DNA of 15,097 bases, taken from NCBI GenBank assembly GCA_030665705.1, contig DAOUZG010000012.1:1-15097 (forward strand), in the 5' to 3' direction. Shown here piece by piece: positions 1-6,482 of this stretch (within the stretch, counting starts at the first letter, position 1; every line of letters starts with the position of its first letter). The notes under the pieces were generated by a model, which worked only from the letters and a program-made list of their open reading frames with translations, had not been told where the DNA came from and did not search any database. Source of the DNA: Deltaproteobacteria bacterium (GTDB lineage: Bacteria; Myxococcota_A; UBA9160; SZUA-336). A program made the translations under genes and the position numbers.

Positions 1-180
1 AATCGGTCCGCCTGGTGCTTTCGCCTCTGCATTCCAGACCTAGAGGGAAATGGTGATTGCGGTCGAATCGCCCCGCATAGCCTCAAGAGCAGAATCCAGC
101 TGGGCATTGAAGCCCACAACAAGAAGCTGTTCGAAGAACACGCGCGATTCAGCCCTCTTCGCGGTCAGCTCTATCGTTAA
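1..180 (+). CDS. C-terminal fragment of an unrecognised protein, cut by the left edge
   Basis: Frame 1 is open from the first base and ends at TAA 178-180, giving 59 residues of a protein whose start lies outside the window. The fragment has three cysteines (fragment residues 6, 10 and 20, spaced C-x3-C-x9-C) and a basic tail ending GQLYR. The cysteines could bind a metal or iron-sulfur cluster, but I do not recognise the family and the spacing alone is weak evidence. About 60% of third codon positions are G or C, clearly below what I see at the start of the ArgD-like gene, though still biased as in coding DNA. The next gene starts 29 nt downstream on the same strand, so the two may be co-transcribed. 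An overlapping 76-codon frame (50-280) has no coding character. Confidence 0.5.
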   Translation, partial: NRSAWCFRLCIPDLEGNGDCGRIAPHSLKSRIQLGIEAHNKKLFEEHARFSPLRGQLYR

Positions 181-209
181 GAGTGTTGTTCTCTCGACGG
201 TGAGCTTTC

Positions 210-851
210 ATGGGCGCGACGTCTCACAAGACCGAAGTCGAGGAACTGCTGAGACGCAGAGATCACGCCGCACTCCTTAGCTGGGCGGATTCGGTCCGAA
301 GCCCTCAGCGAGTCTTGATGTCGTTCACATTCGACAGGAGTGAGCTTCTTCGATGGCGCGCGATCGAGGCATTCGGACGTGTTGCAGCAGCTCAGGCCGA
401 ACGAGACCTGGAGAGGGTCAGGGACACCATTCGGCGGTTGCTCTGGCTCATGAACGACGAATCGGGAGGCCTCGGATGGCACGCACCGGAGATGATCGCT
501 GAGATTCTGGTAAACGTACCTGCCTTGATTCCCGAATACGCCGGCCTCTTGCCTTCGTACCTGCGTGAGGAGCCTTTCGAACGCGGAGCTCATTTTGCGG
601 TCTACCGTGTAGCGCAGATCGATCCCGGAGCGTTCGTCGAACATATACCCGCGTTGATCGCCTCGCTCAACGACCCCGACCCCGCCATCAGAGCTTATTC
701 GGCGTTGGCGCTGAAGACGATCGCGGAAAGCTCCGGCGGGGATCCGACCGATGAACGCCGAGAAGACAACGCAACATTCATGTGGTTTGACTTCGACTCC
801 GGCGAGCTTCGTGAGACCACGGTGGAGGGTGTGCTGAAGGAGACGGGTTAG
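210..851 (+). CDS. HEAT-repeat-like protein (DVU0298-like)
   Basis: This is a soluble, all-helical 213-residue protein with no signal peptide or membrane segment. Helical pairs typical of HEAT repeats are visible; the clearest is around residues 148-172, where the pattern DPDPAIRAYSALALKTIAES is a standard HEAT signature. Another is around residues 40-80. Such proteins are scaffolds or protein-binding surfaces. The general look recalls the DVU0298 family of sulfate-reducing bacteria; that comparison is from memory. The ATG at 210 has a GGTGAG Shine-Dalgarno-like sequence at 199-204. The gene follows the partial gene by 29 nt and its TAG (849-851) overlaps the stop of convergent folB by 3 nt. 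Third-position GC is lower than in most of the window. A long antisense frame (177-1109) is a GC-driven shadow. Confidence 0.75.
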   Translation: MGATSHKTEVEELLRRRDHAALLSWADSVRSPQRVLMSFTFDRSELLRWRAIEAFGRVAAAQAERDLERVRDTIRRLLWLMNDESGGLGWHAPEMIAEILVNVPALIPEYAGLLPSYLREEPFERGAHFAVYRVAQIDPGAFVEHIPALIASLNDPDPAIRAYSALALKTIAESSGGDPTDERREDNATFMWFDFDSGELRETTVEGVLKETG

Positions 852-1216
852 AACCCATCTCCCTTTCTCCGACGGATGCGGACGCCGGCAAACCGGAGAC
901 TCCCCGCGACCGGGGTCGGCTTTCGCACGGTCACGGTGCATCCCTCCAGCGGAAAGCGGGTGAGCAACGCCTGGGCGATTCGCTCGGCGAGCGCCTCGAC
1001 GAGTCGGTGCTCCTGGCCGGAAGCAACCTCCTCGACCGTCCGGTAGATCTCGCCGTAGTCGGTTGTGTGTGCGAGACGGTCGGTACGGCCCGCTGGGCCG
1101 AGAGCGCACTCCAGCTCGAGGTCGATTCGAACCGGCCGCCGCATCTTGCGCTCGGCGCGTGAGACGCCGAGCGCCGCAGGAACCTCGATCCCTTCGAGTA
1201 GGATCAGGTCAGACAA
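848..1216 (-). CDS. folB: dihydroneopterin aldolase (FolB family)
   Basis: The family converts 7,8-dihydroneopterin to 6-hydroxymethyl-7,8-dihydropterin and glycolaldehyde in folate synthesis; some relatives epimerise or oxidise the same pterins. The predicted 122 residues match the usual length of about 120. Family active-site residues are visible: E22 (in VSRAER), Y54 (in TTDYGEIY), E74 (in RLVEALAE) and K99 (in VRKPTPV). The start is a TTG at 1216; no in-frame ATG or GTG lies nearby, and GGTAGGTG precedes it. It follows moaA by 8 nt, so the two pterin-related genes are almost certainly one operon. The extra tail GDGF at the C-terminus is encoded by sequence matching the end of the MITE at 7928. 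FolX-type epimerase activity cannot be excluded by sequence alone. Confidence 0.88.
   Translation of the reverse strand: MSDLILLEGIEVPAALGVSRAERKMRRPVRIDLELECALGPAGRTDRLAHTTDYGEIYRTVEEVASGQEHRLVEALAERIAQALLTRFPLEGCTVTVRKPTPVAGSLRFAGVRIRRRKGDGF
849..861. repeat. solo MITE-end-like 13-mer at the folB/HEAT gene junction
   Basis: TAGAACCCATCTC here is identical to positions 7929-7941, the outer part of the left inverted repeat of the MITE at 7928-8094. It is preceded by T, giving TTAG where the MITE has CTAG; both fit the YTAR target preference of some IS5-family elements. No partner end is visible within folB or beyond, other than the MITE itself. It may be a decayed insertion or a chance match. 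Confidence 0.3.
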
Positions 1217-1224
1217 GGGAACAC

Positions 1225-2211
1225 CTACCCGCCGATCTGGCTCATCGTTCGCGTGGGCTTCACAAAAAGCCCATCGGTGATGTGGTGCTTCTTCTCCTTG
1301 GTATGGACGGCTCCGACGAAAATGGCCGCCAGATCCTCGTCGCCCGCTCCGGCACGTAGCGGACCGAGAAGGTCGATCTCGTCGAGTGCGAAGAGGCAGG
1401 TCCGGAGCTTCCCATCGGCGGTCAGGCGGATCCGGTTGCACCGCTCGCAGAAGGGCTGCGTAACCGTGTTGATGAAGCCGACCTTGCCGGGCGCGCCGTC
1501 CGCGAAGAGGTAGTCGCGGGCCGGCTGGCTCGGGTGGGTCGTCGGATCCAGCTCGAGGGGGTAGACGGCGTGGATCTGCTCACGCACCTCTTCGCCCGGG
1601 ACGAGGCGTTCCGGGCCCCACACCTGACCCGCTTCCAGTGGCATGAACTCGATGAAGCGCCACTCGTACCCGCGTTCCCGCGCGATGCGTACCAAGTCGA
1701 GAATCTCTCCGTCGTTCACGCCCCGGATCGGTACCGTGTTGACGCGAATGGGACGCATGCCGACCTTCTGGGCCGTCTCGAGACCCTCGAGGACCGCTTC
1801 GAGGCGCTTGCGCTGGGCCATCCGGAAGAAGGTCTCCGGGTCGAGCGTATCGAGGCTGACGTTGACCCGGTGCAGCCCTGCCTCGTAGAGAGCCTCAGCC
1901 TTGCGTGCGAGTTGCGTCCCGTTCGTGGTGAGCGAGACATCGCGGAGCTCGGGGATGGCCCTCAGATAGGTGATGAGGGTCTCCAGGTCCCTTCGGAGGA
2001 GCGGCTCCCCACCGGTGATCCTGATCTTGCGGACCCCCTGTCCAACCGCCACCCGGCTGATCCGTGCGACCTCCTCCAACGTGAGGATCTCCCGCCGCGG
2101 AACCCACTCGATGTCTTCGTCCGGGAGGCAGTAGACGCACCGCAGGTCGCACCGGTCCGTGACGGAGATCCGCAGGTTCTCGATCACCCGGTCGAACCGG
2201 TCGACCAGCAT
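1225..2211 (-). CDS. moaA: GTP 3',8-cyclase MoaA (molybdenum cofactor biosynthesis)
   Basis: This radical-SAM enzyme carries out the first step of molybdopterin synthesis, rearranging GTP to 3',8-cyclo-GTP, which MoaC then converts to cPMP. All hallmarks are present: the N-terminal cluster C21-x3-C25-x2-C28 (CDLRCVYC), the SAM motif GGEP at 68-71, the second 4Fe-4S site C255-x2-C258-x13-C272, and the invariant C-terminal Gly-Gly (327-328). Its 328 residues fit the family. I chose the ATG at 2211, which gives the usual MLVDRFDRVI start; in-frame ATG codons at 2229 and 2265 would add 6 or 18 unusual residues. No other moa or mob gene is in the window. It heads the moaA-folB operon and is divergent from the hydrolase, with a 238-nt gap that I could not assign a clear minus-strand promoter. 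Confidence 0.96.
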   Translation of the reverse strand: MLVDRFDRVIENLRISVTDRCDLRCVYCLPDEDIEWVPRREILTLEEVARISRVAVGQGVRKIRITGGEPLLRRDLETLITYLRAIPELRDVSLTTNGTQLARKAEALYEAGLHRVNVSLDTLDPETFFRMAQRKRLEAVLEGLETAQKVGMRPIRVNTVPIRGVNDGEILDLVRIARERGYEWRFIEFMPLEAGQVWGPERLVPGEEVREQIHAVYPLELDPTTHPSQPARDYLFADGAPGKVGFINTVTQPFCERCNRIRLTADGKLRTCLFALDEIDLLGPLRAGAGDEDLAAIFVGAVHTKEKKHHITDGLFVKPTRTMSQIGG

Positions 2212-2258
2212 CCTGCAAGGGTACCGCATCCGGGCTGGAGCAGGGCCGACGCGGCGCT

Positions 2259-2287
2259 TTGACAAGAGCTGGCCCGCTCCTTATGCT
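2259..2287 (+). promoter_or_regulatory. sigma70-type promoter for the hydrolase-aminotransferase operon
   Basis: A perfect -35 TTGACA (2259-2264) lies exactly 17 nt from a good -10 TATGCT (2282-2287). This is the strongest promoter-like match I found in the window. Transcription would start near 2294, about 155 nt before the hydrolase ATG and only a few nt before the ATG of the possible arginine-rich leader. Confidence 0.6.
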
Positions 2288-2297
2288 CCGCGCGCCC

Positions 2298-2357
2298 ATG
2301 ATTCAGCCGTTGCGACCTCGCGCCCGCATCCGTACCCGGTCCCGGCACCGCTCCTAG
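2298..2357 (+). CDS. possible arginine-rich leader peptide (attenuator ORF)
   Basis: An ATG at 2298 opens a 19-codon frame, MIQPLRPRARIRTRSRHRS, ending at TAG 2355-2357. Seven of the 19 codons are arginine (CGA, CGC, CGC, CGT, CGG, CGG, CGC), and every second residue from 6 to 18 is Arg. The same stretch can be read as seven degenerate CGNNCC hexamers. It sits right behind the predicted promoter and upstream of an operon containing an ArgD-like aminotransferase, and its last codons form the 5' arm of a hairpin. By analogy with amino-acid leader peptides, ribosome stalling on Arg codons could control that hairpin. Weak points are the lack of a Shine-Dalgarno sequence (the transcript would be nearly leaderless) and the possibility that GC-rich low complexity gives the pattern. 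Confidence 0.35.
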   Translation: MIQPLRPRARIRTRSRHRS

Positions 2358-2373
2358 CGACCGGAGCCGGGAC
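2339..2373 (+). promoter_or_regulatory. leader hairpin 1, overlapping the end of the Arg mini-ORF
   Basis: GTCCCGGC (2339-2346) is the exact reverse complement of GCCGGGAC (2366-2373), so an 8-bp stem encloses the mini-ORF stop codon. An alternative fold pairs GCTCC (2350-2354) with GGAGC (2363-2367) and GTCCC with GGGAC. A ribosome stalled on the arginine codons would occupy the 5' arm. No U-tract follows, so this is not an ordinary intrinsic terminator. Confidence 0.35.
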
Positions 2374-2413
2374 TCCATCCGCTCCAATCCCGAACGCTTG
2401 TTCTCGTAACGCA

Positions 2414-2444
2414 CGCCTCGTAGCTCTGCCGCGAGGCGCAGAGG
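2414..2444 (+). promoter_or_regulatory. two mutually exclusive hairpins at the hydrolase ribosome-binding site
   Basis: Structure A pairs CGCCTCG (2414-2420) with CGAGGCG (2432-2438), leaving the Shine-Dalgarno GAGG (2441-2444) free. Structure B pairs CTCTGC (2424-2429), from the loop of A, with GCAGAG (2438-2443), covering most of the Shine-Dalgarno. The two cannot form together. The ATG of the hydrolase is at 2450. This arrangement could act as a translational switch, but GC-rich sequence makes chance hairpins common. Confidence 0.35.
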
Positions 2445-2449
2445 TCGTG

Positions 2450-3304
2450 ATGGACCGCATCCCTTTCGGGGAGGCTCCTCTCCCCTACCGATGGCTCGGC
2501 GAGGGCGCAGACCCGCTGGTGTTGATCCCGGGTTTAGGCGGCAAAGGAACGAGTTGGGAGCCGTTCCTATCCGCAGCCTGCGCTCGCTTTCGAACTCTTG
2601 CCTTCGACCCCCCCGGGTCGGGAGCCGCCCCCGCGCTCCGCGGCCCCGTCACGATCCGTCAGCTGGCACGCGCCACGCTCGCGCTTCTGGATCATGTCGG
2701 AATCGAACGCACCGCCGTCATCGGGCGGAGCATGGGGGGAATGATCGCCCAGGAACTCGCACTGCTCGCGCCTGAACGGGTGAGCCGACTCGTGCTGGTG
2801 TCGACGACGGCGCAGACGGACCCTCATCTCGCCGAGGTCTTCGAGCTGTGGGCACGTATGGCGGAGCTCGGCGTGCCGGCAGAGGTTCGACACCGCACAA
2901 CGATGCTCTGGTGTCTGGGGGCTCGGGCCGTCGCCGACAGCGACCGCGCCAGAGCCTACCTGCGCGGGAAGACGAGCACCGATCGACCGGCGGACTACGC
3001 GCTTCAGGCCCGGGCCTGCGCGAAGCACGATGCTCTGGGGCGGCTTCCGGGCCTGCGGGTCCCCACCCTCGTGGTTGCCGGCACGGATGACCGCCTGACG
3101 CCGACCCGGCACGCGGACGGGCTGGCCCGCGCGATCCCGAGCGCCCGCCTCCTGTACATTGCAGATGTCGGCCACTTCCCGTATGTGGAGGCACCGCAGG
3201 AGTTCCAGAAGGGAGTGCTGGAGTTCCTGCACGAGAAGTCGAACGGAACGTCCCCCGAGCCGGAGGAAGACCCATCATGTCCAGACGTTTCGATGCTCTC
3301 GTGA
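2450..3304 (+). CDS. alpha/beta-hydrolase family protein
   Basis: This is a 284-residue alpha/beta-hydrolase, probably an esterase, lactonase or C-C hydrolase acting in the cytoplasm. The oxyanion-hole loop PGLGG lies at 27-31, the nucleophile elbow GRSMGG puts Ser94 at the centre, the acid is D214 in GTDDRLTP, and the histidine is H242 in DVGHFPY. The order and spacing resemble 3-oxoadipate enol-lactonase-type hydrolases, but no substrate can be assigned. The ATG at 2450 is supported by GAGG at 2441-2444 with 5-nt spacing; a GTG at 2447 is also possible. The frame runs open further upstream, but that extension is Pro/Ala/Arg-rich and overlaps the promoter. The last 28 nt overlap the aminotransferase gene, indicating translational coupling. 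The final 20 residues are polar and likely disordered. Confidence 0.88.
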   Translation: MDRIPFGEAPLPYRWLGEGADPLVLIPGLGGKGTSWEPFLSAACARFRTLAFDPPGSGAAPALRGPVTIRQLARATLALLDHVGIERTAVIGRSMGGMIAQELALLAPERVSRLVLVSTTAQTDPHLAEVFELWARMAELGVPAEVRHRTTMLWCLGARAVADSDRARAYLRGKTSTDRPADYALQARACAKHDALGRLPGLRVPTLVVAGTDDRLTPTRHADGLARAIPSARLLYIADVGHFPYVEAPQEFQKGVLEFLHEKSNGTSPEPEEDPSCPDVSMLS

Positions 3305-4488
3305 ACCGGGAGTCGAAGGTCTACGTCCAGAGCGCGCGACGATGGCCGCTGGCACTCGTGCGGGGTGAGGGCTCGCGCGTGTGGGACGTCGACGAAAAGG
3401 AATACATCGACCTCACCTCGGGCTGGGGCGTCACCTGCCTCGGCCATGGACATCCCGCCTTGGTCGAGGCGATCTGCGACCAGGCCCGGACGCTCATGCA
3501 GACGACGAATATCGTCTACAGCGAGCCACAGCTGGAACTGGCGGAGCGGCTCGACCGGATCACCCCGGACCCGATCCATCGATCCTTCTTCGTGTCGAGC
3601 GGTGCCGAGGCAAACGAGGGTGCCCTCAAGCTCGCGCACGGCGCGACCGGACGCCCGCGGTTCGTCGCGACTCACGGAAGCTTCCACGGCCGCACCCTCG
3701 GGGCGATGGGAGCACTCGGCCAGGAGAAGCACCGCGGTCGGTGGAACGCGATCATCCGCGAGGCGACGTTGGTGCCGTACGGGGACCTCGAGGCGGCACG
3801 AGGGGCCCTGGGGCCCGACGTCGCGGGTTTCCTCGTCGAGCCCATTCAGGGGGAAGGGGGCGTTAACGTACCCGCCGCCGACTACCTCCCGGGGCTCCGG
3901 AAGGCGTGCCACGAGGCAGGGGCGCTTCTGATTCTGGACGAGATCCAGACCGGGATCGGACGGACCGGCCGATGGTTCGCCCTCGAGCACTCCGGGGTCG
4001 TCCCAGACATCCTGACCGTGGGGAAGGGACTCGGAGGTGGCGTTCCGATCGCCGCGTTCCTCGGAACGGAGGCGGTCATGGCGACCGTCCAGCTCGGCGA
4101 CCACGGGGGGACCTACGCGGGGAATCTGCTCTGCTGCCGTGCGGCGGCGACCGTGCTGCGCGTGATCGAGGAAGAAGGGCTGGTCCAGCGCGCGGATGCG
4201 CTCGGAGAACGCATCCGGGATCGCCTGCGCGAGCTGGCCGGACGGTTCGGCGACCGAGTGGAGGAGGTCCGAGGGCTCGGTCTCCTGATCGGATTCCTGC
4301 TCCGAAACCCCGAAGACGCCGCCCAGCTCCACACGCGTCTACGCGAGAGGGGCGTGCTCACGAACCTGACCGCCGAGCGGGTGATCCGAATCTTCCCCGC
4401 GCTCAACGTTCCGGAAGCCGACCTCGACAAGGGGCTCGACACGCTCGAATCGGTCCTCGCGGAAGGGGCGTCGAGGGGCAAGGGCTGA
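3277..4488 (+). CDS. argD: class-III PLP aminotransferase, acetylornithine aminotransferase-like
   Basis: It is a 403-residue fold-type I, class-III aminotransferase. The family's ArgD branch moves an amino group between glutamate and N-acetylglutamate semialdehyde in arginine synthesis. Visible elements are the SSGAEANEGALK phosphate-binding segment (107-118), the GSFHGRT loop, D221 and Q224 of LDEIQTGIGRTG, and the PLP lysine K250 in VGKGLGGGVPI. The N-terminal pattern LGHGHPALVEAI followed by NIVYSEPQ is typical of ArgD. Other omega-aminotransferases, such as ornithine, 4-aminobutyrate or LysW-aminoadipate types, are possible, and no other arg gene is in view. The ATG at 3277 has GGAGGAAG at 3262-3269 with 7-nt spacing and lies inside the 3' end of the hydrolase gene. 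A possible Arg leader upstream would support a role in arginine metabolism. Confidence 0.85.
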   Translation: MSRRFDALVNRESKVYVQSARRWPLALVRGEGSRVWDVDEKEYIDLTSGWGVTCLGHGHPALVEAICDQARTLMQTTNIVYSEPQLELAERLDRITPDPIHRSFFVSSGAEANEGALKLAHGATGRPRFVATHGSFHGRTLGAMGALGQEKHRGRWNAIIREATLVPYGDLEAARGALGPDVAGFLVEPIQGEGGVNVPAADYLPGLRKACHEAGALLILDEIQTGIGRTGRWFALEHSGVVPDILTVGKGLGGGVPIAAFLGTEAVMATVQLGDHGGTYAGNLLCCRAAATVLRVIEEEGLVQRADALGERIRDRLRELAGRFGDRVEEVRGLGLLIGFLLRNPEDAAQLHTRLRERGVLTNLTAERVIRIFPALNVPEADLDKGLDTLESVLAEGASRGKG

Positions 4489-4500
4489 TCTCGGGAACGG

Positions 4501-4526
4501 GACTCGCACCCGAAGCTCGAGTCTTT
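4501..4526. terminator. possible shared terminator between convergent genes
   Basis: GACTCG (4501-4506) and CGAGTC (4518-4523) can form a 6-bp stem with an 11-nt loop, followed by TTT on the plus strand. It lies in the 36-nt gap between the aminotransferase and cytochrome stop codons, where a terminator is expected. The U-tract is short and overlaps the cytochrome stop codon, so support is modest. Confidence 0.3.
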
Positions 4527-6432
4527 ACCTACCGATCAGCAGCTCGATCGCGGCTACGCCCATCTCGACGGGGGGCCCCATGCCCGACTTCTTCCACAGA
4601 TCGTAGAAGGCCTTGCCCCAGGTGGGGTAGCGATCGCACTTCCCGCCGTACGGACCCGTCGCCGGGAGGTTCCGGGCTCGACCTCCACAGGCTTGTGTCT
4701 TCTCCCGATCGTGCTGATTCAGAAACTCGACGTATTCTCGGCTGAAGGTCTGGTACAGGAGGTGAGCTTCCACACGAACCGGCCCCTTGGCCGATTTCGG
4801 GATCGCGAACCGGTAGGGCGTGACGTCCCAGTGCTGCCCGTCCGCGTAGTCGTTGTCCTTTGGATCGCGCGGAACGATGAAAGCGCCATCCGCCTGGTAG
4901 GCCGCTTTGTTGTATCCCTTGGGCGGAATCCGATTGTCTTTCCTCACGTCGTTCATCAACACGAAGTGGAAGTGGCTCTCCTTCTCGTCGACCTGTCCAT
5001 CCCGGTTCTCATCGAGGAACGGATACCCCGTTGCGAGGGCGACCTGCTCGTAGACCTTGGTCTCGGGTGTGCGGACGAGATAGCCGTCCTTCAGCATGCC
5101 ATCTTCGAACAGGACCTGGCCGGATGCGTCGACGGCCCGGATCTGAATCCACATCTGCCGTCCCTCGGAGAACCCGGTCGGAAGCTTGTGGCCCGTGTTG
5201 TTCGTGACTTTGACCTTGACCGTGACGTCCTTGCCCTTTTTCACCTCGACCGGTTTATCTACGAAGGCGACCTCGGCCGCCTCTCTCATGAAGGCACGAT
5301 TCCCCTCCGCAGCAGTTCGGTAGGACTCGACGCGGTCCGGAACCGTGTACCCGTAGGGATCACCTCTCCACACCCGATCCACGTCTCCCCAGAGGGCCGG
5401 GAGCACCGGCTCGAGCATCCACGTCTGGGCACCCTCGAAGACCATCGGTTCGTGGCAGTCCTGGCAGGTCTTCTCGTCACGGTAACCGCTCCAGTACCAC
5501 TCGGTGTAGGTCCGTTCGATCGGATGGTTCATATCGGGGATCTCGCCGTCGACCCGGGTCTTGGTCTTGAGCAGCGGATTGGTGACGTCGTGGCAGGTCC
5601 CGCAGAAGTTCGCTTCGGAGAGGAAGTCGTGTACGACATCCACGGATTCCGCCACACAGCTCCCGTCCTCTTCCGTTTCGCTACAGAAGGGACGATTGGG
5701 ATCGACGAAGAAGCCCCCGTTTCCGTTGACCATCACGCTTCCGTTGTACCGTGATTTTCGCTTGGAGGCACCGGTCGCGCGGTGGCAGAAGCCGCAGTCG
5801 ATTCCCTCCATCTCGGCTTCGGACTCCGTCGCGAGGTCGACCTTCCGGGGGTTGCCGGACGGATCGACGGGGTGGCCCCGAAAGGCGGCTCCCCAGAACT
5901 GCCCCTTCAGGAACGGTGCGCTCCGCGTCGGCGGTTCGGAATGGGCCTCCATCCACCCGACCGGGGAGTGGCACCGCAGGCAGAGGTCCGCCGCGATCGG
6001 GAGGATTTCCTCCGGTTGGAGGCTTCCGTCCTGGGCGCGTCGGATGTCCGCATCCAGCTTGTTGGCCTTAAGAAACGCGCCGAGCGGCGAAGAGGGATCC
6101 CCGGGTTCACCCGGCAGAGACGCGATGAGGTTGATCAAGTCCTGGTTCGCAACAGATAGGGTGGCAAAGAAGGCAGGGTCTCGCGTGGCGTTCGCCATGA
6201 TCGTTCCGACCCAGTCCGCGTACTCGCTCTCCTGCTCGTTCGCCCAGTAGGCCGGGGCGCGGAAGCCTCGGGTCACGGGGCGAAGCGACGGACCCTTCTC
6301 CGGGTCGTGCGCCGGAGACGCTCCTCGTGGCTGCGTGGAGTCCGACTCGGTGACGGCCGCCGCGTTCACGTTCGCTGAAGGCCCGAGCAGAAGTAGAACC
6401 CACAGAGCGGTCCATACGAGCTTCGTCCTCAT
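4525..6432 (-). CDS. secreted tetraheme cytochrome c
   Basis: This 635-residue protein has a Sec signal peptide (residues 1-24, cleavage likely after NVNA) and four CXXCH heme sites: C151-H155, C213-H217, C277-H281 and C323-H327. It should therefore be a periplasmic or surface multiheme c-type cytochrome moving electrons. After the heme region comes a beta-rich domain starting near residue 395 with the motif NNTGHKLPTG (411-420), common in large multiheme cytochromes. A textbook 12-residue EF-hand-type calcium loop follows (D474, N476, D478, Q480, D482, E485). The ATG at 6432 has GGAGGGAG at 6438-6445. An open frame continues upstream to 7014 but overlaps another gene out of frame and would bury the signal peptide. 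The redox partner is unknown. It follows the exported protein gene by 50 nt, probably in the same operon. Confidence 0.9.
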   Translation of the reverse strand: MRTKLVWTALWVLLLLGPSANVNAAAVTESDSTQPRGASPAHDPEKGPSLRPVTRGFRAPAYWANEQESEYADWVGTIMANATRDPAFFATLSVANQDLINLIASLPGEPGDPSSPLGAFLKANKLDADIRRAQDGSLQPEEILPIAADLCLRCHSPVGWMEAHSEPPTRSAPFLKGQFWGAAFRGHPVDPSGNPRKVDLATESEAEMEGIDCGFCHRATGASKRKSRYNGSVMVNGNGGFFVDPNRPFCSETEEDGSCVAESVDVVHDFLSEANFCGTCHDVTNPLLKTKTRVDGEIPDMNHPIERTYTEWYWSGYRDEKTCQDCHEPMVFEGAQTWMLEPVLPALWGDVDRVWRGDPYGYTVPDRVESYRTAAEGNRAFMREAAEVAFVDKPVEVKKGKDVTVKVKVTNNTGHKLPTGFSEGRQMWIQIRAVDASGQVLFEDGMLKDGYLVRTPETKVYEQVALATGYPFLDENRDGQVDEKESHFHFVLMNDVRKDNRIPPKGYNKAAYQADGAFIVPRDPKDNDYADGQHWDVTPYRFAIPKSAKGPVRVEAHLLYQTFSREYVEFLNQHDREKTQACGGRARNLPATGPYGGKCDRYPTWGKAFYDLWKKSGMGPPVEMGVAAIELLIGR

Positions 6433-6482
6433 CCACACTCCCTCCGTCGCCTCGCCATCCGTCTCCGTTACGAGATGCAACG

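Noticed and set aside
2159..2449. N-terminal extension of the alpha/beta hydrolase
   Set aside because: It covers the moaA start, the promoter and the hairpins, and its translation is low-complexity; the fold starts at 2450.
3004..4332. 442-codon open frame on the minus strand over the aminotransferase
   Set aside because: It lies antisense to a gene with all PLP-enzyme motifs; long antisense frames are common in GC-rich DNA and this one has no recognisable domain.
4693..5754. 353-codon plus-strand frame over the cytochrome
   Set aside because: Antisense to the heme-binding gene; no domain or ribosome-binding site.
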